A stretch of DNA of 64,000 nt from DASWOJ01 sp964250755. GTDB taxonomy: Bacteria; Pseudomonadota; Alphaproteobacteria; Acetobacterales; Acetobacteraceae. The notes beneath the pieces were generated by a model. That model was not told the DNA's origin. It saw only the letters and a program-made list of their open reading frames with translations, and ran no database searches. The stretch covers positions 1-64,000 of the forward strand of contig CAXUHB010000023.1 in assembly GCA_964250755.1 (NCBI GenBank), written 5' to 3'. Shown here piece after piece: positions 54,805-64,000 of the stretch (its first letter is position 1; each line of letters begins with the position of its first letter). The position numbers were made by a program, and so were the translations under genes.

Positions 54805-54923
54805 GGGACCATCCGCAGCGTTCAGGTGACGTAGGGCAGGCAGCGCGACCCTGCCGCCCCGCGTCATCATTCCGCGGCAAAACGGCAAGAACACGGCGGA
54901 GAACGGCTGTTTTGCAGCCCGGT

Positions 54924-55784
54924 TCAGAATCTTTCGGCGGTGAACCACCGTGTCGGCGTCACAAACTCGTTCTGCGCCGCCACGAGCAGGATTTCCCGCG
55001 ACTCCGCCGCCAGCGTGCGGCGCAGCAGCCCATGCACCGCGCTGCCAGCGGCCTCCAGCGCCGCGCCGGCCTGGCCCGTCCGCAGCCGATGAAACAGGAA
55101 CAGCGCGGCAATGGCGTCCCCGGCGCCGTTCACGCTCATCGGCAGCAGCGGCGTGCGCAGCAGCCACGCGCCCGTGCGGTCCGCGGCCAGCATGTCCACG
55201 GCGTCGTCCGGGGTGTCGTCCGTGCGCAGGCTGGTCACCAGCACGGTGGCGGGGCCGGCCGGCGCCATCCGGGCCTGCAGCGCCGCAACGGCGCCGGCGG
55301 CGTCCGCACGGGTGCGGACGGCCCGCCCAGTCAGGTGCTCCAGCTCGAACCCGTTGGGCGTCAGGATATCCGCAGCAGGAACGGCGCGGGCGCCGATCAG
55401 CTCGGGGATGCCCGCCCGGACGAACACGCCCCGGCCGACGTCGCCGATCACGGGGTCGCAGCAGTACAGCATGGCCGGATTGGCGGCGCGGACCCGGGCG
55501 GCGGCGTCCAGCACGGCCTCGCCGACGCCTGCGTCGCCCAGGTAGCCCGACAGCACGGCATCGCACGACGGCAACACGCCCCGGGCCGCGATCCCGTCCA
55601 CCAAGGCGCGTATGTCATCCCCGCCGAACACCTGCCCGGTCCAGGCGCCGTAGCCCGTGTGGTTGCTGAACTGCACGGTATGGACCGCCCAGACCTCCGC
55701 CCCCAGGCGCTGCAAGGGAAACACGGCGGAGGCGTTGCCGACATGGCCGTAGGCGACCCAGGACTGGATGGACAGGATGTTCAA
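54924..55784 (-). CDS. pdxY: Pyridoxal kinase
   Basis: 286 residues. Phosphorylates pyridoxal in the B6 salvage pathway. Ribokinase-like fold: ILSIQSWVAYGHVGNASAVF at 3-22, HTVQFSNHTGYGAWTG, CCDPVIGDVGRGVFV, the TPNGFELEHLTG segment and the catalytic GAGD in MSVNGAGDAIAALFL. Length and motifs fit PdxY rather than ThiD/PdxK bifunctional enzymes. Confidence 0.93.
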   Translation of the reverse strand: MNILSIQSWVAYGHVGNASAVFPLQRLGAEVWAVHTVQFSNHTGYGAWTGQVFGGDDIRALVDGIAARGVLPSCDAVLSGYLGDAGVGEAVLDAAARVRAANPAMLYCCDPVIGDVGRGVFVRAGIPELIGARAVPAADILTPNGFELEHLTGRAVRTRADAAGAVAALQARMAPAGPATVLVTSLRTDDTPDDAVDMLAADRTGAWLLRTPLLPMSVNGAGDAIAALFLFHRLRTGQAGAALEAAGSAVHGLLRRTLAAESREILLVAAQNEFVTPTRWFTAERF

Positions 55785-55971
55785 GGGGTGAAGGCTCCGC
55801 CAAGCGTCGTGCGGCCGGCGCGGCCCCTTGCCTGCCCGGGCCGCCGTGCGGCGCGGACGCTAGCGGCGGGGACCCAGGGGGGCAACCAGGGTGGGCAAAG
55901 GGGCAGGACCGAGTTGCCGTGCCGCGCCGGGCCGCCTATCCCCGCCGTACCAACTCAATGAAGGGCACCTC

Positions 55972-57048
55972 ATGGCCGTACCCCTGCTGTTCCAGCCCAT
56001 CACCTTCCGCTCCGTCACTGCCCGCAACCGCATCGCGGTCTCGCCGATGTGCCAGTACAGCGCGGAGGACGGCCTAGGCTGGGACTGGCACGTGCAGACC
56101 CTGGGCGCCAAGGCCGCCGCCGGCCCCGGCATCGTGTTCACCGAAGCGACCCACACCTCCGCTGATGGCCGCATCACCCCGGGCTGCCTCGGCGCCTACA
56201 GCCCGGCGCACCTGGAGTTCCTGCGCCGCCTTGCCGCCCTGATCGCCTACGGCGGCGCGGTGCCCGGCATCCAGATCAGCCATGCTGGGCGCAAGGCCAG
56301 CAGCCAGCGCCCGTGGGAAGGCGGACGCGCCCTGCTGCCGGAGGACGGCGGCTGGGAGGCCCAGGCCGCCAGCGCCCTTCCGTTCCACGACAACTCGCCC
56401 CCGCCGCACGCCATGACGCTTGCCGAGATGCAGGCCATCCCCGCGGAGTTCGCCGCCTCTGCCGCGATGGCGCGGGATGCCGGGTTCAAGATCGTGGAGC
56501 TGCACGCCGCCCACGGCTACTTGCTGCACTCCGTGCTGTCCCCGGTATCCAACACCCGCAACGACGCCTATGGCGGCACCCTGTCCGGCCGCGCACGCCT
56601 GCTGATGGAGGTGCTGGACGCCGTCCGCGCCGTGTGGCCCGATGAACTCCCCTTGTTCGTGCGCCTGTCGTGCACCGACTGGATGCCCGGCGGACTGACC
56701 CCGGACGACGCCGTGCAGATCGGACGCTGGCTGCGCGCCCACGGCGGCGTGGATTTGATGGACTGCTCCGCCGGCGGCGTGTCGCCCGCTGCCCGCATCC
56801 CCTCCGTCCACCCGGGCTACCAGGTGCCCTATGCGGACCGGATGCGGCGGGAGGCCGGCATCGCCACCGGCGCCGTCGGCATGATCCGCACCCCGGAGCT
56901 GGCAGCGGAGATCGTGGCCAACGAACGCGCCGACCTGGTGTTCATCGGCCGCGCCGTCCTGGCCGATCCCGGTTGGACCCTGCGTGCGGCGGAGGCGCTG
57001 GGCGTCACGCTGGATCTGCCGCCGCAGTATCGCCGCAGCCGGGCGTAG
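55972..57048 (+). CDS. Old yellow enzyme family NADPH:flavin oxidoreductase (YqjM-like)
   Basis: 358 residues from ATG 55972 with AAGGGC upstream. FMN barrel: RNRIAVSPMCQYSAEDGLGW at 18-37 has the YqjM-type Cys; ISHAGRKASSQRPWEGG binds flavin; the substrate-activating pair lies in ELHAAHGYLLHSVLSP; FIGRAVLADPGW is near the C-terminus. Reduces activated C=C bonds with NADPH. Physiological substrate unknown. Confidence 0.92.
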   Translation: MAVPLLFQPITFRSVTARNRIAVSPMCQYSAEDGLGWDWHVQTLGAKAAAGPGIVFTEATHTSADGRITPGCLGAYSPAHLEFLRRLAALIAYGGAVPGIQISHAGRKASSQRPWEGGRALLPEDGGWEAQAASALPFHDNSPPPHAMTLAEMQAIPAEFAASAAMARDAGFKIVELHAAHGYLLHSVLSPVSNTRNDAYGGTLSGRARLLMEVLDAVRAVWPDELPLFVRLSCTDWMPGGLTPDDAVQIGRWLRAHGGVDLMDCSAGGVSPAARIPSVHPGYQVPYADRMRREAGIATGAVGMIRTPELAAEIVANERADLVFIGRAVLADPGWTLRAAEALGVTLDLPPQYRRSRA

Positions 57049-57144
57049 GGGTGCCCTGTAGGCTTGCCGCCAGCCCGCCCCGCCCCCTATACGGTGGCCT
57101 TCCCGCCGCCGGTCGGTATCGGCGGCACCTGCAAGGACACCACC

Positions 57145-57369
57145 ATGAAGCCCGGCATCCACCCCGAGTATCACGAGATCACCGTCATCATGACGGACGG
57201 CACCAGCTTCAAGACCAAGACCTGCGCCGGCAAGGCCGGCGACACCATGCGCCTGGATATTGACCCGAAGTCCCACCCGGCCTGGACCGGCGTGCAGCGC
57301 ATGATGGACACCGGCGGCCAGGTGGCGAAGTTCAACAAGAAGTTCGCCGGGTTGGGCATGAAGAAGTAA
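57145..57369 (+). CDS. rpmE: 50S ribosomal protein L31, zinc-free form
   Basis: 74 residues from ATG 57145. MKPGIHPEYHEITVIMTDGT and the tail AKFNKKFAGLGMKK identify L31. The zinc-binding cysteines of the C+ form (CxC near 16 and CxxC near 37 in E. coli) are missing; the only cysteine is in KTKTCAGK. It is therefore a C- form, which does not depend on zinc. Followed by a hairpin. Confidence 0.93.
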   Translation: MKPGIHPEYHEITVIMTDGTSFKTKTCAGKAGDTMRLDIDPKSHPAWTGVQRMMDTGGQVAKFNKKFAGLGMKK

Positions 57370-57403
57370 GCTGTCCGCCGCCTCACGATTTTTGCAAGCA
57401 CGC

Positions 57404-57445
57404 AGCGCCGCCTCCTCTTGAACCGGGGGGCGGCGCTTCTCATTT
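57404..57445 (+). terminator. Hairpin after rpmE
   Basis: AGCGCCGCC (57404-57412) pairs exactly with GGCGGCGCT (57429-57437) across a 16-base loop, followed by TCTCATTT. A plausible rho-independent terminator, although the T-run is weak. It overlaps the proposed heat-shock promoter of hsp20. Confidence 0.6.
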
Positions 57446-57448
57446 CGG
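57417..57448 (+). promoter_or_regulatory. Candidate sigma-32 (RpoH) heat-shock promoter for hsp20
   Basis: CTTG at 57417-57420, 18 bases, then CTCATTTCGG at 57439-57448. This fits the alphaproteobacterial RpoH pattern CTTG-N17/18-CYTATNTNNG with one mismatch. The predicted start near 57455 would give a leader of about 90 bases, matching a ROSE-type leader. Pattern match by eye only. Confidence 0.5.
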
Positions 57449-57469
57449 GGTTGTCCGAGGCGCTCATAT

Positions 57470-57545
57470 GAGGCCGCGGGGATTGAACCGGGCCGGCCCG
57501 CTTGGGCGGCCCACCCAACTGACCTTGCTTTATTGGAGGTTTACT
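57470..57545 (+). ncRNA. Probable ROSE-type RNA thermometer in the hsp20 leader
   Basis: The end of the leader reads CCTTGCT (57523-57529), a short loop, then TTGGAGG (57533-57539) just before the GTG start. In ROSE elements a U(U/C)GCU segment pairs with the Shine-Dalgarno sequence at low temperature, with one unpaired G, and opens on heating; the same pairing is possible here. A stable upstream stem (57490-57495 with 57507-57512) matches the multi-hairpin layout. Gene context (hsp20) is that of known ROSE elements. Confidence 0.6.
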
Positions 57546-58040
57546 GTGACCTACGACTTCGCACCGCTGTTCCGTACCGCCATTGGCTTCGACCGCCTGG
57601 CCCGCCTGGTGGACACCGCGCAGGAGACTGCCGCTGCCCCCTCCTATCCTCCCTACAACATTGAGCGCACGGGCGACGACAGCTATCGCCTGACGATGGC
57701 CGTGGCCGGCTTCGGCCAGGACGACATCGAGATGGTCGTCAAGGAGAGCACCCTCGTGATCGCCGGCCGCGTGAAGGCCGAGCAGAGCAAGGGTGAGGTC
57801 CTGTATCGCGGCATCGCCGGTCGCGCGTTCGAGCGCCGGTTCGTGCTCGCCGACCACATCGTCGTGGACGGCGCCGAACTGCAGAATGGCCTGCTGCACG
57901 TCGGCCTGAAGCGCGTGGTGCCCGAGGCTATGAAGCCTCGCCGCATCACAATCGGCAGCGCCGCCCCAGCCGTGACCGTCCAGGCCACGCCGGCCATCGC
58001 CAACGACGCGCAGGCAACGGACGCCGCGCAGGCTGCGTAA
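57546..58040 (+). CDS. Small heat shock protein, Hsp20/IbpA family
   Basis: 164 residues, GTG start with GGAGG six bases ahead. Opens MTYDFAPLFRTAIGFDRLAR, as in the class A small heat shock proteins of alphaproteobacteria. Alpha-crystallin domain about 38-128 (YNIERTGDDSYRLTMAVAGF to GLLHVGLKR). The Ala/Thr-rich tail lacks a clear IxI motif. ATP-independent holdase for unfolding proteins. Probably controlled by RpoH at the promoter and by a ROSE thermometer at translation. Confidence 0.93.
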   Translation: MTYDFAPLFRTAIGFDRLARLVDTAQETAAAPSYPPYNIERTGDDSYRLTMAVAGFGQDDIEMVVKESTLVIAGRVKAEQSKGEVLYRGIAGRAFERRFVLADHIVVDGAELQNGLLHVGLKRVVPEAMKPRRITIGSAAPAVTVQATPAIANDAQATDAAQAA

Positions 58041-58063
58041 GCGCCTGCCGGACAACAAGGAGG

Positions 58064-58086
58064 GGGCCGGGGCAACCCGGCCCTTT
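58064..58086 (+). terminator. Rho-independent terminator after hsp20
   Basis: GGGCCGGG (58064-58071), loop GCAA, CCCGGCCC (58076-58083), then TTT. Lies 23 bases past the hsp20 stop and just before the end of the convergent DUF1192 gene. Confidence 0.75.
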
Positions 58087-58097
58087 CCACGTACGGA

Positions 58098-58283
58098 TCA
58101 CGGCAGCCGGAAGAAGCTGTCCGCAGCCGTCTTGTGGCTCTGCTTGCGGGCAATCGCTGCCTCCGCCCGTCCGATCTCCGCCCGCAGTTCCGCGATGTAG
58201 GCGTGCAGCTCCGCCACCCCAAGCGGATCCAGCGGCGGCGTTTGCAGGCTGACCTTAGGCCGCGGCACGTCCTCGTCCTGCAT
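58098..58283 (-). CDS. DUF1192 small protein
   Basis: 61 residues. DPLGVAELHAYIAELRAEIG, then RAEAAIARKQSHKTAADSFF, is the DUF1192 pattern: a short acidic leader, a helical heptad region and a conserved A(A/S)D.FF end. Restricted to alphaproteobacteria as far as I know. Function unknown. Transcribed away from trcR, 131 bases apart. Confidence 0.8.
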   Translation of the reverse strand: MQDEDVPRPKVSLQTPPLDPLGVAELHAYIAELRAEIGRAEAAIARKQSHKTAADSFFRLP

Positions 58284-58414
58284 GGGCGTTCCCCCTGTCT
58301 GTTCGTAGCATCATCGTTCTTGACCCCTGGAAGGCCAAGGGTCCATATCGCCCATCCTCTCTTAACCTACCGCCGCCGTTGCCCGTGTCGCGCGGCGCCG
58401 AAGGACATACCTCC

Positions 58415-58993
58415 ATGAGCCTGCCCCTGATGCCCAAGGCCACCGCCGTATGGATGATCGAGAAGACGGCCCTGACCTTCACCCAGGTCGCCGAGTTCTG
58501 CGGCATGCATCCGCTGGAAGTGCAGGCCATCGCCGATGGGGAGGTGGCGCAGGGTATCGTCGGCTATGACCCCGTCGCCAACATGCAGGTCACGGCGCAG
58601 GAGATCGCCCGTTGCGAGAAGGATCCGGCAGCCCGCCTGGTCATGATCCCGCCCAGCAATCCCATCAGCAAGCGCTCCAAGGCCGCCCGCTACACGCCCG
58701 TCGCCAAGCGCAACGACCGCCCGGACGCCATCGCCTACGTGCTTCGCAACTTCCCGCAGCTCAGCGAAGCCCAGGTCATCAAGCTGTTGGGCACCACCAA
58801 GGAGACCCTCCAGAAGGTGCGTGAGCGCAGCCATTGGAACAGCGCCAACATCAAGCCGCGCGACCCCGTCATCCTGGGCCTGTGCAGCCAGACCGACCTG
58901 AATGCGATGGTTCAGCAGGCCAACGACCGTCTGGAGCGCGAGGGCAAGGCCGTGCCCGTGGTGGTCCCGATGGAGACCGAGGAGGCTGCCTAG
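58415..58993 (+). CDS. trcR: Cell cycle transcriptional regulator TrcR (DUF1013)
   Basis: 192 residues from ATG 58415. MPKATAVWMIEKTALTFTQV and AEFCGMHPLEVQAIADGEVA form a helix-turn-helix-like N-terminal region. A second helical repeat, FPQLSEAQVIKLLGTTKETL, precedes HWNSANIKPRDPVILGLCSQ. This is the DUF1013/TrcR family, nearly universal in alphaproteobacteria and linked to cell-cycle gene control. Strong support for the lineage call. Confidence 0.88.
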   Translation: MSLPLMPKATAVWMIEKTALTFTQVAEFCGMHPLEVQAIADGEVAQGIVGYDPVANMQVTAQEIARCEKDPAARLVMIPPSNPISKRSKAARYTPVAKRNDRPDAIAYVLRNFPQLSEAQVIKLLGTTKETLQKVRERSHWNSANIKPRDPVILGLCSQTDLNAMVQQANDRLEREGKAVPVVVPMETEEAA

Positions 58994-59310
58994 CACGGCC
59001 GGACAAGTCCGACCTTGCGCCAACGCGTCGGTGCCTCCCCGTGCCCGCAAGCGGCTTTGTGTGGATCAGCCATCGTTGTGGGTATTCCGTTATTGCGGGG
59101 TGCCCCTTGCGCCGCGGCCACCCAAGGGCCGTGTTGACGTCGGCCGGATCACTGTGTTGTCGCGGCGTCTTGTGACGGTGCCGTCGCACAATGGTCAGAG
59201 CAGAGGACGGCTGGCGTCATGCTGCGCTCGTGGCACCGATACCGGCAGCCCAGCCCGGTTGACGGCGGCCCCGCGCAGGACCGCCGCTCGCAGGGCCGCC
59301 GCCTCAGGCC
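58994..59310. other. Gene-free interval between convergent genes
   Basis: About 317 bases between trcR and a minus-strand ydcH-type gene. A short palindrome CGGAC-AA-GTCCG lies about ten bases past the trcR stop and may help end transcription. Nothing else supported. Confidence 0.4.
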
Positions 59311-59481
59311 CTAGTTGCGGTGGGCCAGCCGCTCCAGCTCCTCCTTCAACCGCAGCTTCTCCACCTTGAGCCGTTGCAGGGCGTCGCCGTCCGGCTTGGG
59401 CCGGTGGTCCTCGTCGGCGATGCGCGTTTCCAGGGTCGCGTGACGGCCTTTGAGGGACTCGATGCGGGACTGCAAGCTCAT
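59311..59481 (-). CDS. YdcH family protein (DUF465), copy 1
   Basis: 56 residues from ATG 59481 with AAGGAGG upstream. MSLQSRIESLKGRHATLETR, then a charged middle and LQRLKVEKLRLKEELERLAH, is the DUF465/YdcH pattern of a short two-helix hairpin. Divergent from copy 2, 180 bases apart. Function unknown. Confidence 0.85.
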   Translation of the reverse strand: MSLQSRIESLKGRHATLETRIADEDHRPKPDGDALQRLKVEKLRLKEELERLAHRN

Positions 59482-59661
59482 GATGCCTCCTTGAGGGTGG
59501 GATCGGTCGCGTGGTCGCAAAGGTCGCCGCGCTCCGCTGCAGGTTAGCGCCGGCAGGCCCGTGCCACGGAACGGTAATGCCGCCCGCCACGCCAATGATA
59601 TGGGAATCGAGAGTGCATCCGGCGCGTGGCATCACATAAACCGGCGTGGTATGCCGGTCCC

Positions 59662-59862
59662 ATGCTGACCGACCGTGATTCCCTGCTCCGCCAGCTGCAT
59701 GAGCTTCGCAGCGAGCACCGCGACCTCGACACCGTGATCGCCCGCCTGTCCGAGGCCGGGACCGACCAGCTTCACCTGCAGCGTCTCAAGAAGCGGAAGC
59801 TGCTGCTCAAGGACGAAGTCTCCTGGCTGGAAAGCCGCCTGATCCCGGACAGCATCGCCTGA
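59662..59862 (+). CDS. YdcH family protein (DUF465), copy 2
   Basis: 66 residues from ATG 59662. DSLLRQLHELRSEHRDLDTV and LHLQRLKKRKLLLKDEVSWL give the same helical hairpin as copy 1, with a longer tail (ESRLIPDSIA). Its stop overlaps the purE start (TGATG), so it is translated with the purine genes. In many alphaproteobacteria a DUF465 gene precedes purE. Confidence 0.85.
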   Translation: MLTDRDSLLRQLHELRSEHRDLDTVIARLSEAGTDQLHLQRLKKRKLLLKDEVSWLESRLIPDSIA

Positions 59863-60386
59863 TGCCCGACACCGCCCTGGCCCCCCTGGTCGGGATCATC
59901 ATGGGCAGCCAGTCCGACTGGCCCATCCTGCGCCACGCCGCCGAGGTGCTGGACCGCCTCGCCGTCCCGCACGAGGTTCGCATCGTCTCCGCCCACCGCA
60001 CCCCGGACCGCTTGGCCGAATATTCCAAGGGCGCCCGGTCGCGCGGCCTGCGCGTCGTGATCGCCGGGGCAGGGGGAGCTGCCCACCTGCCCGGCATGTG
60101 CGCCGCCTGGACCCCGTTGCCCGTGCTGGGCGTGCCCGTGGAGTCCCACGCCCTCAAGGGCATGGACAGCCTGCTGTCCATTGCCCAGATGCCCGCTGGC
60201 ATCCCGGTCGGCACGCTGGCCATCGGTCGCGCCGGGGCCGTGAACGCCGGGCTGCTGGCCGCCGCCATCCTCGCCATCGCCGATCCGGCGCTGGCCGACC
60301 GCCTGGACGCGCTGCGGGCCGAGCAGACGGCCGCCGTCGCCGACGCCCCCGCCGACACCGGGTCCTCGGCACCCTCTGCACCGTGA
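59862..60386 (+). CDS. purE: N5-carboxyaminoimidazole ribonucleotide mutase
   Basis: 174 residues. Converts N5-CAIR to CAIR in purine synthesis. VGIIMGSQSDWPILRHAAEV near residue 10, EVRIVSAHRTPDRLAEYSKG with the catalytic His, and GAGGAAHLPGMCAAWTPLPV are class I PurE signatures. The Ala/Pro-rich end (from about 155) is extra. Overlaps purK by four bases (GTGA). Confidence 0.96.
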   Translation: MPDTALAPLVGIIMGSQSDWPILRHAAEVLDRLAVPHEVRIVSAHRTPDRLAEYSKGARSRGLRVVIAGAGGAAHLPGMCAAWTPLPVLGVPVESHALKGMDSLLSIAQMPAGIPVGTLAIGRAGAVNAGLLAAAILAIADPALADRLDALRAEQTAAVADAPADTGSSAPSAP

Positions 60387-61543
60387 GCGCGCTGCCGCCC
60401 AACGCCAGCGTCGGCATCATTGGCGGAGGACAGCTGGGCCGCATGTCCGCCCTCGCCGCCGCCCGCCTGGGCTACCGCTGCCACATCCTGACGCCTGAAC
60501 CCGACAGCCCCGCCAGCCAGGTCTCCGCCTTCACCACCCTGGGCGACTATGAGGACCCCGCGGCCCTGCGCGCCTTCGCGGACGCCGTGGACGTCATCAC
60601 CTTCGAGTTCGAGAACGTCAGTGCCGCCGGGCTGGACCTGCTGGCGTCCCTCCGTGCCGTGCATCCCTCGCCCGGCATCCTCCGCATCAGCCAGGACCGC
60701 GTGGCGGAGAAGTCCTTCCTGGCCGATGCCGGCGTGCCGACCGCCTCCTGGCGCGCGGTCGGCAGCCTTGCCGACCTGCACGGCGCCGTGCAGGCCCTGG
60801 GCCTGCCCGCAGTTCTCAAGACGACCCGCCTCGGCTACGACGGAAAGGGCCAAGCTGTCCTGCGCCACGCCGACGACCTTGCGCCGGCCTGGGACGCGCT
60901 GGACCCCAAGCCCCTCGTCTTGGAAGGCTTCGTGGACTACACGTGCGAGATCAGCGCCATCGTTGCCCGCGGTGCCGACGGCGCCGGCAGCATCTACGAC
61001 GTGATGGAGAACCGCCACCGCGGCGGCATCCTCGACCTGACCCTGGCGCCTGCCCGCATCGCCCCGGCCACCGCAACGGAAGCGCAGCGCGTCGCCTGGC
61101 GCATCGCCGACCGCCTCGCCCTGATCGGAGTGCTGACGGTGGAGATGTTCGTCCGCGACGGCCGCGTCCTTGTCAACGAGATCGCCCCCCGCCCTCACAA
61201 TTCCGGCCACTGGACGATAGACGGCTGCCCCTGCAGCCAATTCGAGATGCACGTCCGTGCCGTCACCGGCCTGCCCCTGCCGCCAGGCCGCCGCCATGCG
61301 GATGCGGTGATGAAGAACCTGGTCGGCCCGGCGGAGGCCGCGCTGTGGCCTGACATCGTGGCAACGCCGGGGCTGATCCCGCATCTGTACGGCAAGGCCG
61401 AAGCCCGGCCCGGACGCAAGATGGGCCATGTGACGCGGCTGTTCCCACTGGGAGGGCTGCCGGGGGATGGGGAGGTGCGGGCGGCGCTGGGATGCGTAGC
61501 TCCGCACAAGCCGACGCACCCGGACGCCGCGCCGCATCGCTGA
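60383..61543 (+). CDS. purK: N5-carboxyaminoimidazole ribonucleotide synthase
   Basis: 386 residues, GTG start. ATP-grasp enzyme carboxylating AIR. VGIIGGGQLGRMSALAAARL at 10-29, TFEFENVSAAGLDLL, KTTRLGYDGKGQAVL for ATP binding, EMFVRDGRVLVNEIAPRPHN with metal ligands, and KMGHVTRLFPLGG at the end. Coupled to purE, supplying its substrate. Confidence 0.96.
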   Translation: MSALPPNASVGIIGGGQLGRMSALAAARLGYRCHILTPEPDSPASQVSAFTTLGDYEDPAALRAFADAVDVITFEFENVSAAGLDLLASLRAVHPSPGILRISQDRVAEKSFLADAGVPTASWRAVGSLADLHGAVQALGLPAVLKTTRLGYDGKGQAVLRHADDLAPAWDALDPKPLVLEGFVDYTCEISAIVARGADGAGSIYDVMENRHRGGILDLTLAPARIAPATATEAQRVAWRIADRLALIGVLTVEMFVRDGRVLVNEIAPRPHNSGHWTIDGCPCSQFEMHVRAVTGLPLPPGRRHADAVMKNLVGPAEAALWPDIVATPGLIPHLYGKAEARPGRKMGHVTRLFPLGGLPGDGEVRAALGCVAPHKPTHPDAAPHR

Positions 61544-61681
61544 GCCAGCGAAGGCAGCCGTTCCGACGCGACCATGGCATCATGCCAACGGTTCTTTGCT
61601 CTGACCGTTCGCGCCGAAACAGCCAGGCCTGTGCCGTGAGCGTGAAATCAAACGAAATGAGGCGCCATTGGCGTCTATTAT

Positions 61682-63919
<2,238 letters not shown>

Positions 63920-64000
63920 GGGCTGATCCTCTGCGCGTCGGCTTGGGCTTGCTGCCCGCGGCAGCCGCAGGCGTGGTGCGCCTGCCCAAGCAGGATATTC

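Overview
The window is GC-rich DNA from an alphaproteobacterium. A Rhodospirillales/Acetobacteraceae-like organism is the best guess, with moderate confidence. The lineage call rests on a TrcR (DUF1013) regulator, a DUF1192 small protein, two YdcH/DUF465 proteins, an NdvA-type glucan exporter, a probable ROSE RNA thermometer ahead of hsp20, an L31 without zinc cysteines, and a monomeric NADP-isocitrate dehydrogenase. Most operons are tightly packed, with ATGA, GTGA or TGATG overlaps.

Layout. 1-2258 (minus): a GMC/gluconate-dehydrogenase-like flavoprotein cut by the window edge, its Tat-exported subunit 3, a glyoxalase-fold protein and a monohaem cytochrome c. 2424-9554: a small secreted protein, lipB, tRNA-Leu(GAG), a large glycosyltransferase with a small partner gene, maeB and a membrane J-domain protein. 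9555-12318: a decayed accessory stretch holding a glycosyltransferase remnant, a long hairpin, a Fur-type box, an unknown gene, hemP, and a TonB-dependent haem receptor cut off after its plug domain next to a transposase remnant. 12319-17375 (minus): two DUF1989 proteins (UAAP1/2, carboxyguanidine deiminase-like), an alpha/beta hydrolase and a complete NitT/TauT-type ABC transporter, which together suggest guanidine or a related nitrogen compound.

17638-41418 is a catabolic island with two complete molybdenum hydroxylases of different gene order. It also holds a nitroreductase, a polar-amino-acid-type ABC transporter, RidA, a phosphoribosyltransferase, a MarR regulator, a metal-dependent amidohydrolase, a Rieske protein, a 2,6-dihydroxypyridine/6-hydroxynicotinate monooxygenase-like flavoprotein, a VOC enzyme and a full branched-chain-type ABC transporter. 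The mix suggests oxidative use of nitrogen heterocycles or aromatics. A shared 18-bp palindrome (22151, 29672, with a half copy at 17613) lies ahead of three of its transcription units and is a candidate operator.

41638-64000 is mostly housekeeping: galU, a phosphomannomutase/phosphoglucomutase, a DSD1-type PLP enzyme, DUF3553, a PBP1A-type murein synthase, an unknown Pro/Ala-rich protein, alaS, a CBS protein, an NdvA-like exporter, pdxY, an old yellow enzyme, rpmE, hsp20, trcR, ydcH x2, purE-purK and icd. Twelve copies of a CTCCCTCTCC palindrome are scattered between genes. Ten of them form five inverted pairs with nearly constant spacing. No CRISPR array, prophage or complete insertion sequence is visible. 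I found no clearly new multi-gene system; the strongest leads are the candidate operator, the ROSE/sigma-32 arrangement, the Fur-linked unknown gene and the broken haem receptor.
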